NCBI GenBank assembly: GCA_018221165.1
Contig: JAAOYD010000068.1
Location: forward strand, 1-5,769
Direction: 5' to 3'
DNA: 5,769 nt
DNA from: Candidatus Woesearchaeota archaeon
GTDB lineage: Archaea; Nanobdellota; Nanobdellia; Woesearchaeales; UBA525
Of this stretch, positions 5,633-5,769 are shown one piece after another. Numbering within the stretch: the first letter of the stretch is position 1; every line of letters starts with the position of its first letter. A program made the translations under genes and the position numbers. The notes beneath the pieces are model-generated. The model was not told the origin of the DNA. It did no database searches and saw nothing but the letters and a program-made list of their open reading frames with translations.

Positions 5633-5769
5633 CTAATAGTAACTCTCCATGTCACGGATCATCGTCCATATCACCAGGCCGCCGATGCCTAAGAGCAGAC
5701 TGAGCAGAATAGTCCATAAGGTCGGGCCAAAGATAAGCATGAACACCGCCCAGCCGATGGTAATCGCTA
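5633..5769 (-). CDS. C-terminal end of a small membrane protein (runs off the right edge)
   Basis: Seen: a minus-strand frame enters from the right edge and ends at TAG 5635..5633, giving 44 codons. The fragment has two hydrophobic stretches, AITIGWAVFMLIFGP and a second from LWTILLSLLL to LVIW, then the polar tail TMIRDMESYY. This looks like the last two transmembrane helices of a membrane protein. Internal methionines exist, but a start at them would break a helix, so the gene most likely begins outside the window. Family and function cannot be called. Confidence 0.65.
   Translation of the reverse strand, partial: AITIGWAVFMLIFGPTLWTILLSLLLGIGGLVIWTMIRDMESYY

Noticed and set aside
5477..5692. 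A 71-codon plus-strand open frame across the right-hand gap
   Set aside because: It overlaps the end of the small membrane protein and the antisense of the right-edge gene, and its frame crosses the inverted-repeat arms. Nothing in it looks like protein.
1..5769. Mobile element, CRISPR array or toxin-antitoxin system
   Set aside because: No transposase or integrase motifs, no regularly spaced direct repeats and no toxin/antitoxin pair were found. The only tandem repeat is the coding duplication at 4877-5092.

Overview
The window looks archaeal. The strongest evidence is a full-length Hef protein (SF2 helicase fused to an XPF/ERCC4 nuclease and a tandem helix-hairpin-helix tail), an architecture characteristic of Euryarchaeota and their relatives. 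Supporting signs are TATA-like boxes placed about 25-30 bases before several start codons (leaderless starts) and Shine-Dalgarno sequences in front of other genes. Several small membrane or basic proteins resemble conserved hypotheticals I associate with DPANN archaea (Woesearchaeota/Pacearchaeota type). That lineage assignment is an impression, not something proved here.

Layout, left to right. A secreted or membrane-anchored beta-rich protein runs off the left edge on the minus strand (first 118 codons, GTG start). Upstream of it on the same strand is the Hef gene (744 aa). Hef is divergent from a plus-strand gene for a single-pass membrane protein (377 aa) with a small helical cytosolic head and a cysteine-rich C-terminal tail. 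The two share a compact AT-rich promoter region. Next on the plus strand is a membrane-anchored alpha/beta-hydrolase (lipase/esterase fold, 291 aa). Its stop codon overlaps the stop of a convergent 74-aa basic protein made of two copies of a 33-residue repeat. A second divergent promoter region, with a perfect 14-bp TATA-containing palindrome, separates that gene from an 89-aa integral membrane protein on the plus strand. The right end holds a possible structured element of about 105 bases in a convergent intergenic gap, then the C-terminal end of another small membrane protein on the minus strand that runs off the edge.

There is no clear operon linking these genes into one pathway. Hef is a housekeeping genome-maintenance enzyme. 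Four of the other products carry a signal or transmembrane segment, so the region is otherwise rich in cell-envelope functions. No mobile element, CRISPR array, tRNA or rRNA gene was recognised. The less ordinary signals are the tandem-repeat protein, the cysteine-rich membrane protein with two equally plausible starts, a 14-bp sequence shared by two minus-strand promoter regions, and the possible structured RNA near position 5570.
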